Assembly: GCA_949294665.1 (NCBI GenBank)
Contig: CASFID010000058.1
Coordinates: 1-64,000, forward strand
Length of the DNA stretch: 64,000 nucleotides
Origin: an uncultured Eubacteriales bacterium
GTDB lineage: Bacteria > Bacillota > Clostridia > Lachnospirales > Lachnospiraceae
Reading direction: 5' to 3'
Shown: positions 51,981 to 61,152 of the stretch, in pieces
Numbering within the stretch: the first letter of the stretch is position 1
Layout: each line of letters begins with the position of its first letter
The notes under the pieces: model-generated
The model's database searches: none
What the model was told of the DNA's origin: nothing
What the model saw: the letters and a program-made list of their open reading frames with translations, nothing else
Program-made: the position numbers and the translations under genes

Positions 51981-53975
51981 ATGACAGAGAAGACAGAAAA
52001 CAGATCAGAAGACAGGGCTAAAAACAAGATGGAGCGGATGCGCGCGCTTGTAGAGCTTCTTAACCGGGCGCGCCGTGCTTATGAACAGGAAGACAAAGAA
52101 ATCATGAGCAATTATGAGTACGATCGTCTCTACGACGAACTGCAGGCTCTGGAACAGGAGCTTGGAACGACGCTCGCGGCAAGCCCTACAGTGAACGTGG
52201 GATACGAGGTGTTAAGCGAGCTTCCGAAAGAACGGCACGAGCGGCCCATGCTCTCCCTCGATAAAACGAAAGAGGTGGAACGGCTGAAGGAGTTCCTGGG
52301 GGATCAGAAAGCGATGATCTCATGGAAGCTGGACGGTCTTACGATTGTCCTCACTTATCACAACGGCGCTCTCGAGAAAGCCGTGACGCGCGGGAACGGG
52401 GAAGTGGGGGAAGTGGTTACGAACAACGCAAGAGTATTCCGGAATCTCCCTCTTACGATCCCGTACCGGGGAGAACTTGTCCTGAGGGGCGAGGCTGTTA
52501 TTTCGTATAAGGATTTTGAGAAGATAAATGAGGAAATCGGGGATGCCGACGCAAAATATAAGAATCCGAGAAACCTGTGCAGCGGTTCCGTCCGCCAGCT
52601 CAACAATGAGATCACGGCGCAGCGGAACGTCAGATTCTACGCGTTTACTCTTGTCCAGGCCGACGGTGTGGATTTTAAGAATTCCAGGCTTTACCAGATG
52701 GAGTGGCTGAAAAGTCAGGGATTTGACGTGGTGGAGAATCATCCGGTCACGGCGGAGACGATCGACAGCGAGGTTGCATGGTTCGCAGAACATATCGGGG
52801 AAAATGAGGTCCCTTCCGACGGTCTGGTGCTCGTCTATGACGATATCGCATACGGACAGTCGCTGGGATCGACCGCCAAATTTCCCAGAGACTCATTCGC
52901 ATTTAAATGGGCGGATGAGATCCGGGAGACAACGCTTACTAAGATCGAGTGGAGCCCTTCGAGGACAGGACTCATCAACCCGGTGGCAATCTTTGAACCG
53001 GTGGAGCTGGAAGGCACGACGGTGAGCCGGGCCAGCGTCCACAATATCAGCATCATGGAAGAACTGGAACTGGGAGTGGGCGACAGGATCACTGTGTACA
53101 AGGCGAACATGATCATCCCGCAGATCGCGGAGAACCTGACAAGGAGCGGCGTGAAAGATATTCCGAAAGAATGTCCGGTCTGCGGCGGCGCGACGAAGAT
53201 ATCCATGGAAAATGAGACGAAGACGCTCTACTGCACGAACCCGAAGTGCCAGGCGAAGCATGTGAAGTCGTTTACCCTTTTTGTGAGCAGGGACGCCATG
53301 AATATCGAGGGGCTTTCCGAGGCGACGCTCGAGAAATTTATCATGAACGGATATGTAAAAGATTTTACCGATCTGTTCCATCTCGACAGATATGCAGATG
53401 AGATCCGCAAGATGGAAGGATTTGGAGAGAAGTCTTACGAGAATCTCCAGAACAGCATCCGGAATGCGCGGACGACTACTCTTCCCCGGCTGATCTACAG
53501 CCTGGGCATTCCGAACATAGGGATCGCCAATGCGAAAATGATATGCCGGGCGCTCGAAGATGATCCGGAGCGCATCCTCACGGCAACGGAGGAGGAACTA
53601 AGCAGTATCTCCGGCGTGGGCGCTGTGATCGCCGGAACATTTGTCGATTATTTCGCTGATGAAGAACACAGAAGTCTGTTCAGAAGACTGCTTGAAGAAG
53701 TCGAGATACCAAAAGAAGAGACAACAGAAGACTCCCACAGATTTGAGGGAGTGAATTTTGTGATAACCGGGAGCGTAGAACATTTCGCGAACCGGGCAGA
53801 AGTAAAAGAAGAAATCGAAAAGAGAGGAGGGAAAGTGACAGGAAGCGTAACATCGAAAACAAATTATCTTATCAACAATGATGTGAATTCTGCTTCTTCC
53901 AAGAACAGAAAAGCGCGGGAACTGGGAATCCCGATCATATCGGAAGAAGAGTTTTTAAATATGTTGAACGGATAA
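51981..53975 (+). CDS. ligA: NAD-dependent DNA ligase
   Basis: A 664-residue LigA that seals nicks in DNA using NAD. The adenylated Lys is Lys116 in SWKLDGLT. An N-terminal Ia region (about 15-70, YEYDRLYDEL), the OB fold, a four-Cys zinc finger (CPVCGG, CTNPKC), helix-hairpin-helix motifs (about 430-570) and a C-terminal BRCT domain (about 590-660) are all present. The KLDG site instead of KIDG marks a divergent clostridial branch. The length is normal. Confidence 0.92.
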   Translation: MTEKTENRSEDRAKNKMERMRALVELLNRARRAYEQEDKEIMSNYEYDRLYDELQALEQELGTTLAASPTVNVGYEVLSELPKERHERPMLSLDKTKEVERLKEFLGDQKAMISWKLDGLTIVLTYHNGALEKAVTRGNGEVGEVVTNNARVFRNLPLTIPYRGELVLRGEAVISYKDFEKINEEIGDADAKYKNPRNLCSGSVRQLNNEITAQRNVRFYAFTLVQADGVDFKNSRLYQMEWLKSQGFDVVENHPVTAETIDSEVAWFAEHIGENEVPSDGLVLVYDDIAYGQSLGSTAKFPRDSFAFKWADEIRETTLTKIEWSPSRTGLINPVAIFEPVELEGTTVSRASVHNISIMEELELGVGDRITVYKANMIIPQIAENLTRSGVKDIPKECPVCGGATKISMENETKTLYCTNPKCQAKHVKSFTLFVSRDAMNIEGLSEATLEKFIMNGYVKDFTDLFHLDRYADEIRKMEGFGEKSYENLQNSIRNARTTTLPRLIYSLGIPNIGIANAKMICRALEDDPERILTATEEELSSISGVGAVIAGTFVDYFADEEHRSLFRRLLEEVEIPKEETTEDSHRFEGVNFVITGSVEHFANRAEVKEEIEKRGGKVTGSVTSKTNYLINNDVNSASSKNRKARELGIPIISEEEFLNMLNG

Positions 53976-53998
53976 ACAAAAAGAAAGGCAGGTAATGT

Positions 53999-55546
53999 GT
54001 GAATTTTAAAATTGCAAAGCTGAAAGAAAAGTTACTTGAAAAACTGCAGGAGACATTAAAGGCGGTACTGCCGATCATAGCGATCGTGCTCGTTCTGTGC
54101 TTTACGATCGCTCCGCTCGAACCCGGCATCCTTCTGGCGTTCCTGCTGGGGGCCGTATTCCTTATCGTAGGGATGATGTTCTTTACCCTGGGCGCGGAGA
54201 TGGCGATGACGCCTATCGGAGAGAATGTGGGAACGAGTATGACACAGACAAAAAAGCTGTGGCTGATGGTGTTCCTGACCTTCATCCTCGGCTTCATCGT
54301 GACCATATCAGAGCCGGATCTTCAGGTGCTCGCCGAACAGGTGCCCTCTGTGCCGAACATGATCCTTGTGCTGTCGGTAGCGTTCGGCGTGGGGATCTTC
54401 CTCGTGGCGTCGCTTCTGCGTATGCTGTATAACATTTCATTATCGCATATGCTGATCGTGCTCTATATCATCGTGTTTGCGCTGGCGTTCTTCGCGCCCG
54501 GCGATTACATCGCTGTTGCGTTCGACTCGGGCGGGGTTACGACGGGACCTATGACAGTACCCTTTATCATGGCGTTTGGTATCGGTATTTCTGCGATCCG
54601 AAGCGACGAGAGAGCCGAGGACGACAGCTTCGGTCTTGTGGCGCTCTCATCTGTCGGACCGATCCTTTCCGTGCTCGTGCTGAGCCTGATCTACCGCCCT
54701 GACAGCGCGGCCTATGTGCCGGAAAGTATTCCCGATATCAGTGACTCGGTAGAGCTCTGGGGAATCTTTGCGGAGGGGCTTCCGGAATATATGAAAGAGA
54801 TGGCGGTATCGCTTCTGCCGATCATAGTATTCTTCATTATCTTCCAGCTCGTATTCCGGAGAGTGCAGAAAAGAATGCTCATCAGGATCATCATCGGTAT
54901 GGTCTACACCTATGTAGGGCTTTTCCTGTTCCTGACGGGGGTAAACGTAGGATTTATGCCCGCAGGTAATTATCTCGGTCAGGTGCTGGCGGACAACCCG
55001 TATAAATGGGTGATCGTTCCCATCGGCATGATCATCGGATACTTCATCGTGCGGGCCGAGCCCGCGGTGTTCGTCCTGACGCGTCAGGTGGAGGACATCA
55101 CGTCCGGCACGATAAGCGCCGGGGCCATGAGCCTGAGCCTCTCTATCGGAGTGGCGGTATCCCTGGGACTTGCCATGGTGCGCGTTCTGACCGGAATATC
55201 GATCTTCTGGTTCGTGATACCCGGATATGCCATCGCCCTTATACTGTCGTTCTTTGTGCCGAAGATATTTACGGCTATCGCATTCGACTCAGGAGGAGTG
55301 GCGTCAGGTCCGATGACGGCGACATTTCTTCTTCCGTTTGCCATAGGAGCATGTACCAGCGTGGGCGGAAATATCGTTACAGATGCATTTGGAGTGGTCG
55401 CCATGGTCGCAATGACGCCGCTGATCACGATACAGATACTGGGACTTGTCTTTGAACTTAATTCCAGACATCTCGAGAAAATGGAAGCAAAGAAAGCAGC
55501 CGCTGCTTTTGCTCAGCTTCCGGACGACGATATCATAGAACTTTGA
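53999..55546 (+). CDS. DUF1538 membrane protein
   Basis: A 515-residue integral membrane protein from a GTG start. It consists of two similar halves, each with about six membrane segments. The halves carry a matching signature: AFDSGGVTTGPMTVPF (about residue 178) and AFDSGGVASGPMTATF (about residue 430). This internal duplication is typical of inverted-repeat transporters. The substrate is unknown. The next gene, 16 bases downstream, encodes a PII-like protein, which suggests control by a nucleotide-binding regulator in the way GlnK controls AmtB. Confidence 0.85.
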   Translation: MNFKIAKLKEKLLEKLQETLKAVLPIIAIVLVLCFTIAPLEPGILLAFLLGAVFLIVGMMFFTLGAEMAMTPIGENVGTSMTQTKKLWLMVFLTFILGFIVTISEPDLQVLAEQVPSVPNMILVLSVAFGVGIFLVASLLRMLYNISLSHMLIVLYIIVFALAFFAPGDYIAVAFDSGGVTTGPMTVPFIMAFGIGISAIRSDERAEDDSFGLVALSSVGPILSVLVLSLIYRPDSAAYVPESIPDISDSVELWGIFAEGLPEYMKEMAVSLLPIIVFFIIFQLVFRRVQKRMLIRIIIGMVYTYVGLFLFLTGVNVGFMPAGNYLGQVLADNPYKWVIVPIGMIIGYFIVRAEPAVFVLTRQVEDITSGTISAGAMSLSLSIGVAVSLGLAMVRVLTGISIFWFVIPGYAIALILSFFVPKIFTAIAFDSGGVASGPMTATFLLPFAIGACTSVGGNIVTDAFGVVAMVAMTPLITIQILGLVFELNSRHLEKMEAKKAAAAFAQLPDDDIIEL

Positions 55547-55562
55547 CGGGAGGACTATCATT

Positions 55563-56243
55563 ATGAATGAGATATCTATGCTGATGACAGTTACCAAGAG
55601 AACCGTAGGGCGCAGACTGCTGGCGTGCTATGATGAGATCGGCCTTTCGTCCGTATTGTGTACGCTGGCGAAGGGGACCGCGACCAGTGAGACGCTTGAC
55701 TATTTTGGACTTGAAGTTACAGAGAAGATGGTGACGCTGACCATAGTGTCAGACGACACATGGAAACAGGTAAAACGGGAACTTGAGGACAGGTTTCAGA
55801 TCGACGTCCCCGGCACGGGCATTGCGTTCCTGATGCCGCTGTCCAGTGTGGGCGGTAAGAAAGTGCTGCAGTTTCTGATCGATGGACAAAAGGTTGAAAA
55901 AGTAGAGGAGAGTGTCATGAAAAATACAAATTATGAACTGATCATCGTAGTTGCAAACCATGGACACAGCGAGGAAGTAATGGACGCCGCAAGGGCAGAA
56001 GGCGCGGGCGGAGGCACCGTGATCCATGCGAAAGGAACGGGCCTGGAACGGGCGGAGAAGTTCCTCGGCGTATCCATAGCAGACGAGAAGGAGCTTATCC
56101 TGATCGTAACAAAGACGGAGACGAAGAAAGCGATCATGAAGTCGATCATGGATCATGCGGGGCTTGAGAGCAAGGCGCGCTCCGTCGTATTCTCGCTTCC
56201 GGTGACGGATACAGCCGGATTGAGACTCCAGGAAGTACAGTGA
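55563..56243 (+). CDS. Tandem PII-like regulatory protein
   Basis: A 226-residue protein with two PII-type ferredoxin-like domains. The first (about 1-105) has the pattern RTVGRRLLACYDEIGLSSVLCTLAKGTA; the second (about 118-225) has AAGAGGGTVIHAKGTGLERAEKFLGVSIADEKELILIVT, the latter close to genuine PII. A fused pair is unusual, since PII normally works as a trimer of single domains. It follows the DUF1538 transporter gene directly and probably senses a nucleotide or metabolite to control it. Confidence 0.8.
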   Translation: MNEISMLMTVTKRTVGRRLLACYDEIGLSSVLCTLAKGTATSETLDYFGLEVTEKMVTLTIVSDDTWKQVKRELEDRFQIDVPGTGIAFLMPLSSVGGKKVLQFLIDGQKVEKVEESVMKNTNYELIIVVANHGHSEEVMDAARAEGAGGGTVIHAKGTGLERAEKFLGVSIADEKELILIVTKTETKKAIMKSIMDHAGLESKARSVVFSLPVTDTAGLRLQEVQ

Positions 56244-56268
56244 TACAGCCGCTTTAGAAAAAGTTCAT

Positions 56269-56297
56269 TTGTATAACATGTGTGGGTGTACTATAAT
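56269..56297 (+). promoter_or_regulatory. Sigma-A promoter of the clpX-like gene
   Basis: TTGTAT (56269-56274), 17 bases, TATAAT (56292-56297). The start near 56304 shows that the ATG at 56377, not the longer frame from 56269, begins the protein. Confidence 0.8.
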
Positions 56298-56376
56298 AAT
56301 AAAGGCAAATATGCGTGCGTTTGTCAGACAAGTGCTGCGGATTGCCGAGATTAATGGATTGCAGAAGGGAATTACT

Positions 56377-57870
56377 ATGTCAGATCAGGATTTCATCCTA
56401 GTGGATGAGAATGACGAAGAAAAAGAGAATAACGGGCAGGACGACAGCGCAGGGAAACAGGAAGTCGTGTCTGCGGACAGCAGAGAAAAGGACAGCGGGA
56501 AAGACAGTGGTTCCGACGATAAGGATGACGACGGCTATGAGAAGATCTGCTTTATCTGTCACCGCCCTGAGAGCGTGACGGGAAAGATGATCGAGCTTCC
56601 GAATAATATTACAGTGTGCCCGGATTGTATGCAGAGAAGTTTCGACGCCATGACCAATGGATCGGTGGACCTGAACCGCCTGATGAACATGCCGGGCGTT
56701 CAGTTCCTCAACATGTCGGATCTGGAGAATATGCAGCCGAAACCGCAGAAGATCAAGAAGAAGAAAGAAAAGCCCAGGGAGTTTCACAAGCTCGACAAAA
56801 AGGACATCCCTGCGCCCCACAAGATAAGAGCGAGGCTTGATGAGTATGTGGTCGGCCAGGAGTATGCAAAGAAAGCGATGTCAGTCGCCGTGTACAATCA
56901 TTATAAAAGAGTGGCCACGGATACGATGGATGACATTGAGATCGAGAAGTCGAACATGCTGATGATCGGGCCGACCGGAAGCGGAAAGACCTATCTCGTC
57001 AAGACGCTTGCAAGACTTCTTGACGTGCCGCTCGCCATTACGGATGCCACATCTCTTACTGAGGCGGGATACATAGGCGATGATATCGAAAGCGTCGTAT
57101 CCAAGCTGCTGGCTGCAGCGGACAATGATGTGGAGAAAGCGGAACAGGGCATTATCTTCATCGACGAGATCGACAAGATCGCCAAGAAGCGCAACTCAAA
57201 TCAGCGCGACGTAAGCGGAGAGTCCGTGCAGCAGGGAATGTTAAAGCTTCTCGAAGGAAGCGATGTGGAAGTGCCGGTAGGCGCCAACAGCAAGAACGCC
57301 ATGGTGCCGCTGACCACTGTAAATACAAAGAATATCCTCTTTATATGCGGCGGGGCGTTCCCGGATCTGGAAGAGATCATAAAAGAACGTCTCCAGAAGA
57401 AGACTTCCATGGGATTTAATTCCGAATTAAAGGATAAATTTGAACATGACAGGGATCTCCTCTCAAAGGTTACGGTCGAGGACCTGAGAAAGTTCGGTAT
57501 GATCCCGGAGTTCCTGGGACGTCTCCCGATCATCTTCACCTTGAAGCCGCTTGATAAAGAGATGATGGTGAAGATATTGAAAGAGCCGAGAAACGCTATC
57601 CTGAAACAGTATCAGAAGCTTCTTGCTCTCGACGAGGTGAAGCTGGACTTTGACGATGGAGCTCTCGAGGCTATCGCTGAGAAAGCAATGGAGAAGGACA
57701 CAGGGGCCCGTGCGCTGCGCGCTATCATCGAGGAATTCATGCTGGATATTATGTATGAGATCCCGAAGGACGACAGCATCGGCGAGGTTGTGATCACGAG
57801 AGAGTATATCGAGGGGACCGGAGGACCGATCATACGGCTGAGGGGACAGGAAGTGCCCAGGCTGGGATAG
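56377..57870 (+). CDS. clpX: ClpX-type AAA+ unfoldase with acidic N-terminal extension
   Basis: A 497-residue ClpX-type protein, about 70 residues longer than usual. Residues 1-55 are an acidic Asp/Glu/Lys/Ser-rich extension, then the four-Cys zinc domain (Cys58 and Cys61 in CFICH; CPDC), a charged linker (about 115-155) and the AAA+ module. The module has Walker A GPTGSGKT near 200, Walker B IIFIDEIDK and a C-terminal lid. The ClpP-contact loop reads SMGF (Met345-Phe347) where ClpX usually has IGF, so ClpP docking is plausible. No clpP is adjacent. It may be the sole ClpX or a paralogue; AAGGGA lies six bases before the ATG. Confidence 0.85.
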   Translation: MSDQDFILVDENDEEKENNGQDDSAGKQEVVSADSREKDSGKDSGSDDKDDDGYEKICFICHRPESVTGKMIELPNNITVCPDCMQRSFDAMTNGSVDLNRLMNMPGVQFLNMSDLENMQPKPQKIKKKKEKPREFHKLDKKDIPAPHKIRARLDEYVVGQEYAKKAMSVAVYNHYKRVATDTMDDIEIEKSNMLMIGPTGSGKTYLVKTLARLLDVPLAITDATSLTEAGYIGDDIESVVSKLLAAADNDVEKAEQGIIFIDEIDKIAKKRNSNQRDVSGESVQQGMLKLLEGSDVEVPVGANSKNAMVPLTTVNTKNILFICGGAFPDLEEIIKERLQKKTSMGFNSELKDKFEHDRDLLSKVTVEDLRKFGMIPEFLGRLPIIFTLKPLDKEMMVKILKEPRNAILKQYQKLLALDEVKLDFDDGALEAIAEKAMEKDTGARALRAIIEEFMLDIMYEIPKDDSIGEVVITREYIEGTGGPIIRLRGQEVPRLG

Positions 57871-57917
57871 TACAGACGGCATCTGCGTACAGAAAGCGTT
57901 ACAGATAAGATAAGAGT

Positions 57918-57973
57918 AAAGAGCACATCTTCCTTTAAGCCGCCTTTTGGGGCAGCGGGATGTGCTCTTTTTT
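57918..57973 (+). terminator. Terminator after clpX
   Basis: A 12-base stem AAAGAGCACATC/GATGTGCTCTTT (57918-57929 with 57959-57970) with a long internal loop, followed by TTT. It may also serve the convergent S8 gene. Confidence 0.8.
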
Positions 57974-58011
57974 GCTTTGTATCGGCATTGAGCTGAAGGC
58001 CGGAACCACTG

Positions 58012-59721
58012 CTAAAGCTGCCGCATAGTCTCAAACGTATTATAAAGATTGAGCTGCCCGTATCCCCACTCCCGGTTTGGATAATCCATCGTATCGGGGC
58101 GGACGGCGCCCAGTATGAGGAGGCTCTTGATCTGAAAGGAATCGATGCCCGGCACGTTCTGTATATTCAGAAGCCATTCCAGCATCAGGGCAACGGCGCC
58201 GGATGTGACAGCGGCGGAGATACAGGATCCGGTGCGCCCGGAGAATCTGCCGCCGGGGAAAGCGCCCGCCACATTGACGCCGGGGGCGGTGATATCGGGC
58301 CTGAGCCGGCCTGTGCGCGTATATCCTCTTCCCGAAGACTGAGATACCGCACCTGTGGTCCCGTCATAATAGGAGACGACGACAGGACTGTCTGCATTGG
58401 CGGGGCTGGTCAGCGTGTAGTACGGATCCGACTCAAGGAAGAAGACCTCGCCGCTTAGGAACTCGGTCAGAGGAAGCCACATGTGGAAACGTCCGTCTGC
58501 CACGGCAAGCGGTTCCACGACGATCTTCCAGATGCCGGGGGCAGGATCATGAAAGCGGAAGAATACAAGCTCGGAACTGCTCTTCTCAACGAGAAGCCGA
58601 TAATCTACCGATACTTTCGTCCGCTCGAAGAGAAAGTCGATCTCTGCGCTGGCGCCCACGCGGAAAGGAATACGTGATGTATTCTCACCGGAGGGGGAGA
58701 TGATGGATATGGACAGGATATTGGGGACCTCGGTCCAAAGTTCCATGGAGAATCCGGATACATTGTCCCCGACTCTCAGTTCTACAGTCTTTGTATCGCT
58801 TTTGTCCGAAAGCGTGCTGTAATAATGATGCCGCTTATCCGCCTCATTCCCGGTCCCGATCACAGTGATATGGTTTGCGCGGGTGCTGTATCCGTCGATC
58901 AGAAAAGAAAGGGGAAGCGTACCGATATGCCCGCCCATACTTGAACCGCATGTGATGCACACGACAAGAGGCATGCCGAGAGAATCCGCCAGGTCATTGA
59001 GGAATTTAAGGCCCAGCATCAGGTCGGTTTCCTGGTAGCAGACGGCGCTGTCGGGGATATAATAATAATCCCGCAGGTATTGCTTTGCCTGTTTCAGTTT
59101 GACGACAGCGATGGACGCTTCCGGCGCAGCCCCCAGGAACTGTTCTGCCGCATCTGCTCCGCCGGCCGCAAGACTTGCGGCATATGTGCCGTGTCCGCTG
59201 TCGTCTGTGGAGGGAACGATCTCCAGCGGTTCTTCGGAATTAAGCGCAGCATTGATCTGCTCCTGTGTATATTCGCTCCCGTAGGAGAAGCCCCGGGGCG
59301 GCGCGCCGCTCTGTACGGTCTGATCCCAGATGGCGGTGATCCGGGTGGAACCGTCCAGATTCCGAAAGACGTCGTTCGTGTAATCGATTCCGCTGTCCAT
59401 GAAGCCGATCAGTACGCCGCTGCCCTTCAGCTGAAGAGTGGGATAGTTCTGAACAGGAAGGATCCCCGTCTGGTTCAGCGTCTCCATACTGACCGGAGCG
59501 TAACATTTGGGGATGGAGTTATAAGAATATTTCGGGAGAGTGACAGGATCAGCCTCCGAGGCGGAGACATAAAAGCATTTATAGCCGTATCCGGCGTCCT
59601 GTTCGCACTGCTCTGTCTGCATGATGCTGTCAAAGAAAGCGGTCCTTACGTGATTGCCGATAAAATCCCGATAATCCTCTGAAAGGATACGCTCTCTGCA
59701 TGTTTCGATATCTGGTGGCAT
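58012..59721 (-). CDS. S8-family (Csp-like) subtilase with an unusual Ser site
   Basis: A 569-residue subtilase without signal peptide, like the Csp-type cytoplasmic or spore proteases of Clostridia. The Asp is Asp109 in FMDSGIDY and the His is His177 in DSGHGTYAASLAAG. At the Ser position the protein reads TGSCISAAVTSGA. In a gap-free alignment to GTSxAA the catalytic Ser falls on Cys500, with Ser499 next to it. The protein may therefore be inactive, use a Cys, or use Ser499 with a one-residue shift. A large beta-rich insert (about 310-455) separates His and Ser, as in Csp proteins. AAGGAGG precedes the ATG. Confidence 0.82.
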   Translation of the reverse strand: MPPDIETCRERILSEDYRDFIGNHVRTAFFDSIMQTEQCEQDAGYGYKCFYVSASEADPVTLPKYSYNSIPKCYAPVSMETLNQTGILPVQNYPTLQLKGSGVLIGFMDSGIDYTNDVFRNLDGSTRITAIWDQTVQSGAPPRGFSYGSEYTQEQINAALNSEEPLEIVPSTDDSGHGTYAASLAAGGADAAEQFLGAAPEASIAVVKLKQAKQYLRDYYYIPDSAVCYQETDLMLGLKFLNDLADSLGMPLVVCITCGSSMGGHIGTLPLSFLIDGYSTRANHITVIGTGNEADKRHHYYSTLSDKSDTKTVELRVGDNVSGFSMELWTEVPNILSISIISPSGENTSRIPFRVGASAEIDFLFERTKVSVDYRLLVEKSSSELVFFRFHDPAPGIWKIVVEPLAVADGRFHMWLPLTEFLSGEVFFLESDPYYTLTSPANADSPVVVSYYDGTTGAVSQSSGRGYTRTGRLRPDITAPGVNVAGAFPGGRFSGRTGSCISAAVTSGAVALMLEWLLNIQNVPGIDSFQIKSLLILGAVRPDTMDYPNREWGYGQLNLYNTFETMRQL

Positions 59722-59897
59722 AGACGGTCCTCCTTTTTTTAAACACAGTCAACGGCCGTGATTATAATGGTCCAGTACCTGAATCAGCATATGCACAGGG
59801 GAGCAGGAATATGACGCGGTCGTGTGCATACGGCCCGCAGATATGGATGGGAACTGTTTTGCACAGGTAAAAAAAGTATAAAATTGCGGCTATTTTC

Positions 59898-59925
59898 TTG
59901 AAGTTGACAGATAATAAGGTATAAT
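59898..59925 (+). promoter_or_regulatory. Promoter of the zinc-ribbon repeat protein
   Basis: TTGAAG (59898-59903), 16 bases, TATAAT (59920-59925). A TTGACA at 59904 is too close to the -10. The rest of 59722-60005 has no other gene. Confidence 0.55.
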
Positions 59926-60005
59926 AAAACTAAATTTAAGCCATGAGAACAGAGGCTGTCATGCTGAGAGAAACATGGCATGAATTACGAAAGGAGAAGA
60001 TCAGT

Positions 60006-60635
60006 ATGAGAGATTTTTTGGAAGATCTGGGCAAACGGATCGGCGAGACTGCGGAGACGATGACAAGCAAAGCGGGAGACGCTATCGAGATCCAGCGTCT
60101 TAAAAGTCAGATCCGGAGCCTTGCGAGAGGCAGCGCTGTCGACCTGATGGAGCTTGGGAAATTGATCTATGACCGTTATAAAGCAGGAGAAGAGGTCGGA
60201 GAGAAAGCCGCGGGACTCTGTGACGCTATAAAGGACAGAGAAGCGACGATGGAGGATTATGAGAAGAAGATCGCGCGTATAAAAGGCGCTTCCGAATGTT
60301 CTAACTGCGGGAAGATGGTAGGAAAGGATATGGCGTTCTGCCCGTACTGCGGAGAGAAAGTTGCGGAGGCATCTGAAGATGCGGAGACTGCCTCAGATAA
60401 GGTGGACGAGGCTGCCGGGAAAGTCGGAGACATGGCGGAGAAAGCCATGGAAAAGGCCGGAGACATGGCGGAGAAAGCTGCGAAAAAAGCCGGAGATATG
60501 GCGGAGAAAGCTGCGGAAAAGGCCGGAGACATGGCGGAGAAAGCTGCGGAAAAGGCCGGAGACATGGCAGACAAAGCGGCGGAAAAGATCAGCGATGCGG
60601 CAGAGAAAGTCTCGGATAAGTTAAATGAGAAGTAG
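60006..60635 (+). CDS. Zinc-ribbon protein with 11-residue helical repeats
   Basis: A 209-residue protein from the ATG at 60006 (AAGGAG nine bases upstream). The N-terminal 95 residues are helical with coiled-coil character. A zinc ribbon follows (CSNCGK, CPYCGEK, about 98-118). The C-terminus has six consecutive 11-residue units of the type GDMAEKAAEKA, giving an amphipathic helix like LEA or apolipoprotein repeats. Such helices bind membranes or protect proteins; no exact function is known. The last 11 bases overlap the next gene. Confidence 0.7.
   Translation: MRDFLEDLGKRIGETAETMTSKAGDAIEIQRLKSQIRSLARGSAVDLMELGKLIYDRYKAGEEVGEKAAGLCDAIKDREATMEDYEKKIARIKGASECSNCGKMVGKDMAFCPYCGEKVAEASEDAETASDKVDEAAGKVGDMAEKAMEKAGDMAEKAAKKAGDMAEKAAEKAGDMAEKAAEKAGDMADKAAEKISDAAEKVSDKLNEK
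60423..60620 (+). repeat. Six tandem 33-base units inside the zinc-ribbon gene
   Basis: Units begin at 60423, 60456, 60489, 60522, 60555 and 60588. The second to fourth are nearly identical; the first, fifth and sixth have drifted. The unit encodes 11 residues. Copy number could vary by recombination or slippage without changing frame. Confidence 0.9.
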
Positions 60636-61152
60636 GTGGAAATGGTTCCTGACCGGAACAGCAGGATTATTTACGGCAGACCAGGTCCTAAAGACATATG
60701 TGGAGCAGAAACTGGACAAAAAGGAAGAAAAAAAGCTGAAAGGACCTCTTGTCCTGAGAAGAGTCGATAATCCCGGCGTTTGTCTGGGTATGCTGGCTGA
60801 TAAGCCCGCTCTTGTGCGCGGGTTGTCCGCAGCGGCGGCCGGAGCCATAACAGTGCTCCAGACGGCGGCTATTATGAAAAAGGAGGGATTCTGGAGAAAG
60901 ACCGGCCTTTCTCTTCTGTCAGCCGGCGCCTGGAGTAATACATTTGACCGGTTTGCCCGGGGACATGTAGTGGATTATATCGGATTCAAGCTGAAAGAGC
61001 CCGGACTTGCAAAGATCACATATAATCTGGGGGATTTCTTCATCGCTGCAGGGGCTCTGCTCCTGTCTGTCGGTTCTCTGCTCCCGATGCCCGGGAGAAA
61101 GGACGGGACGAGGCTGTCTGAGACCGGCAGCCGCGGGGATTTTAGAACATAA
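60625..61152 (+). CDS. Signal-peptidase-II-like (LspA family) membrane protein
   Basis: A 175-residue protein resembling lipoprotein signal peptidase. The two catalytic Asp positions can be traced: NTFDRFARGHVVDYIGF and ITYNLGDFF, matching N..DR...G.VVD and FN.AD in LspA. An N-terminal Asp-Gln pair (TADQVLK) also fits. The usual sequence is otherwise weakly conserved and the Lys-rich stretch near residue 30 is atypical. It may be a divergent LspA paralogue with a special substrate. Its ATG overlaps the upstream gene by 11 bases, which implies coupled translation. Confidence 0.72.
   Translation: MRSRWKWFLTGTAGLFTADQVLKTYVEQKLDKKEEKKLKGPLVLRRVDNPGVCLGMLADKPALVRGLSAAAAGAITVLQTAAIMKKEGFWRKTGLSLLSAGAWSNTFDRFARGHVVDYIGFKLKEPGLAKITYNLGDFFIAAGALLLSVGSLLPMPGRKDGTRLSETGSRGDFRT

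Noticed and set aside
60423-60620. Regular 33-base repeats considered as a CRISPR array
   Set aside because: The units are contiguous without spacers and encode an in-frame protein repeat.
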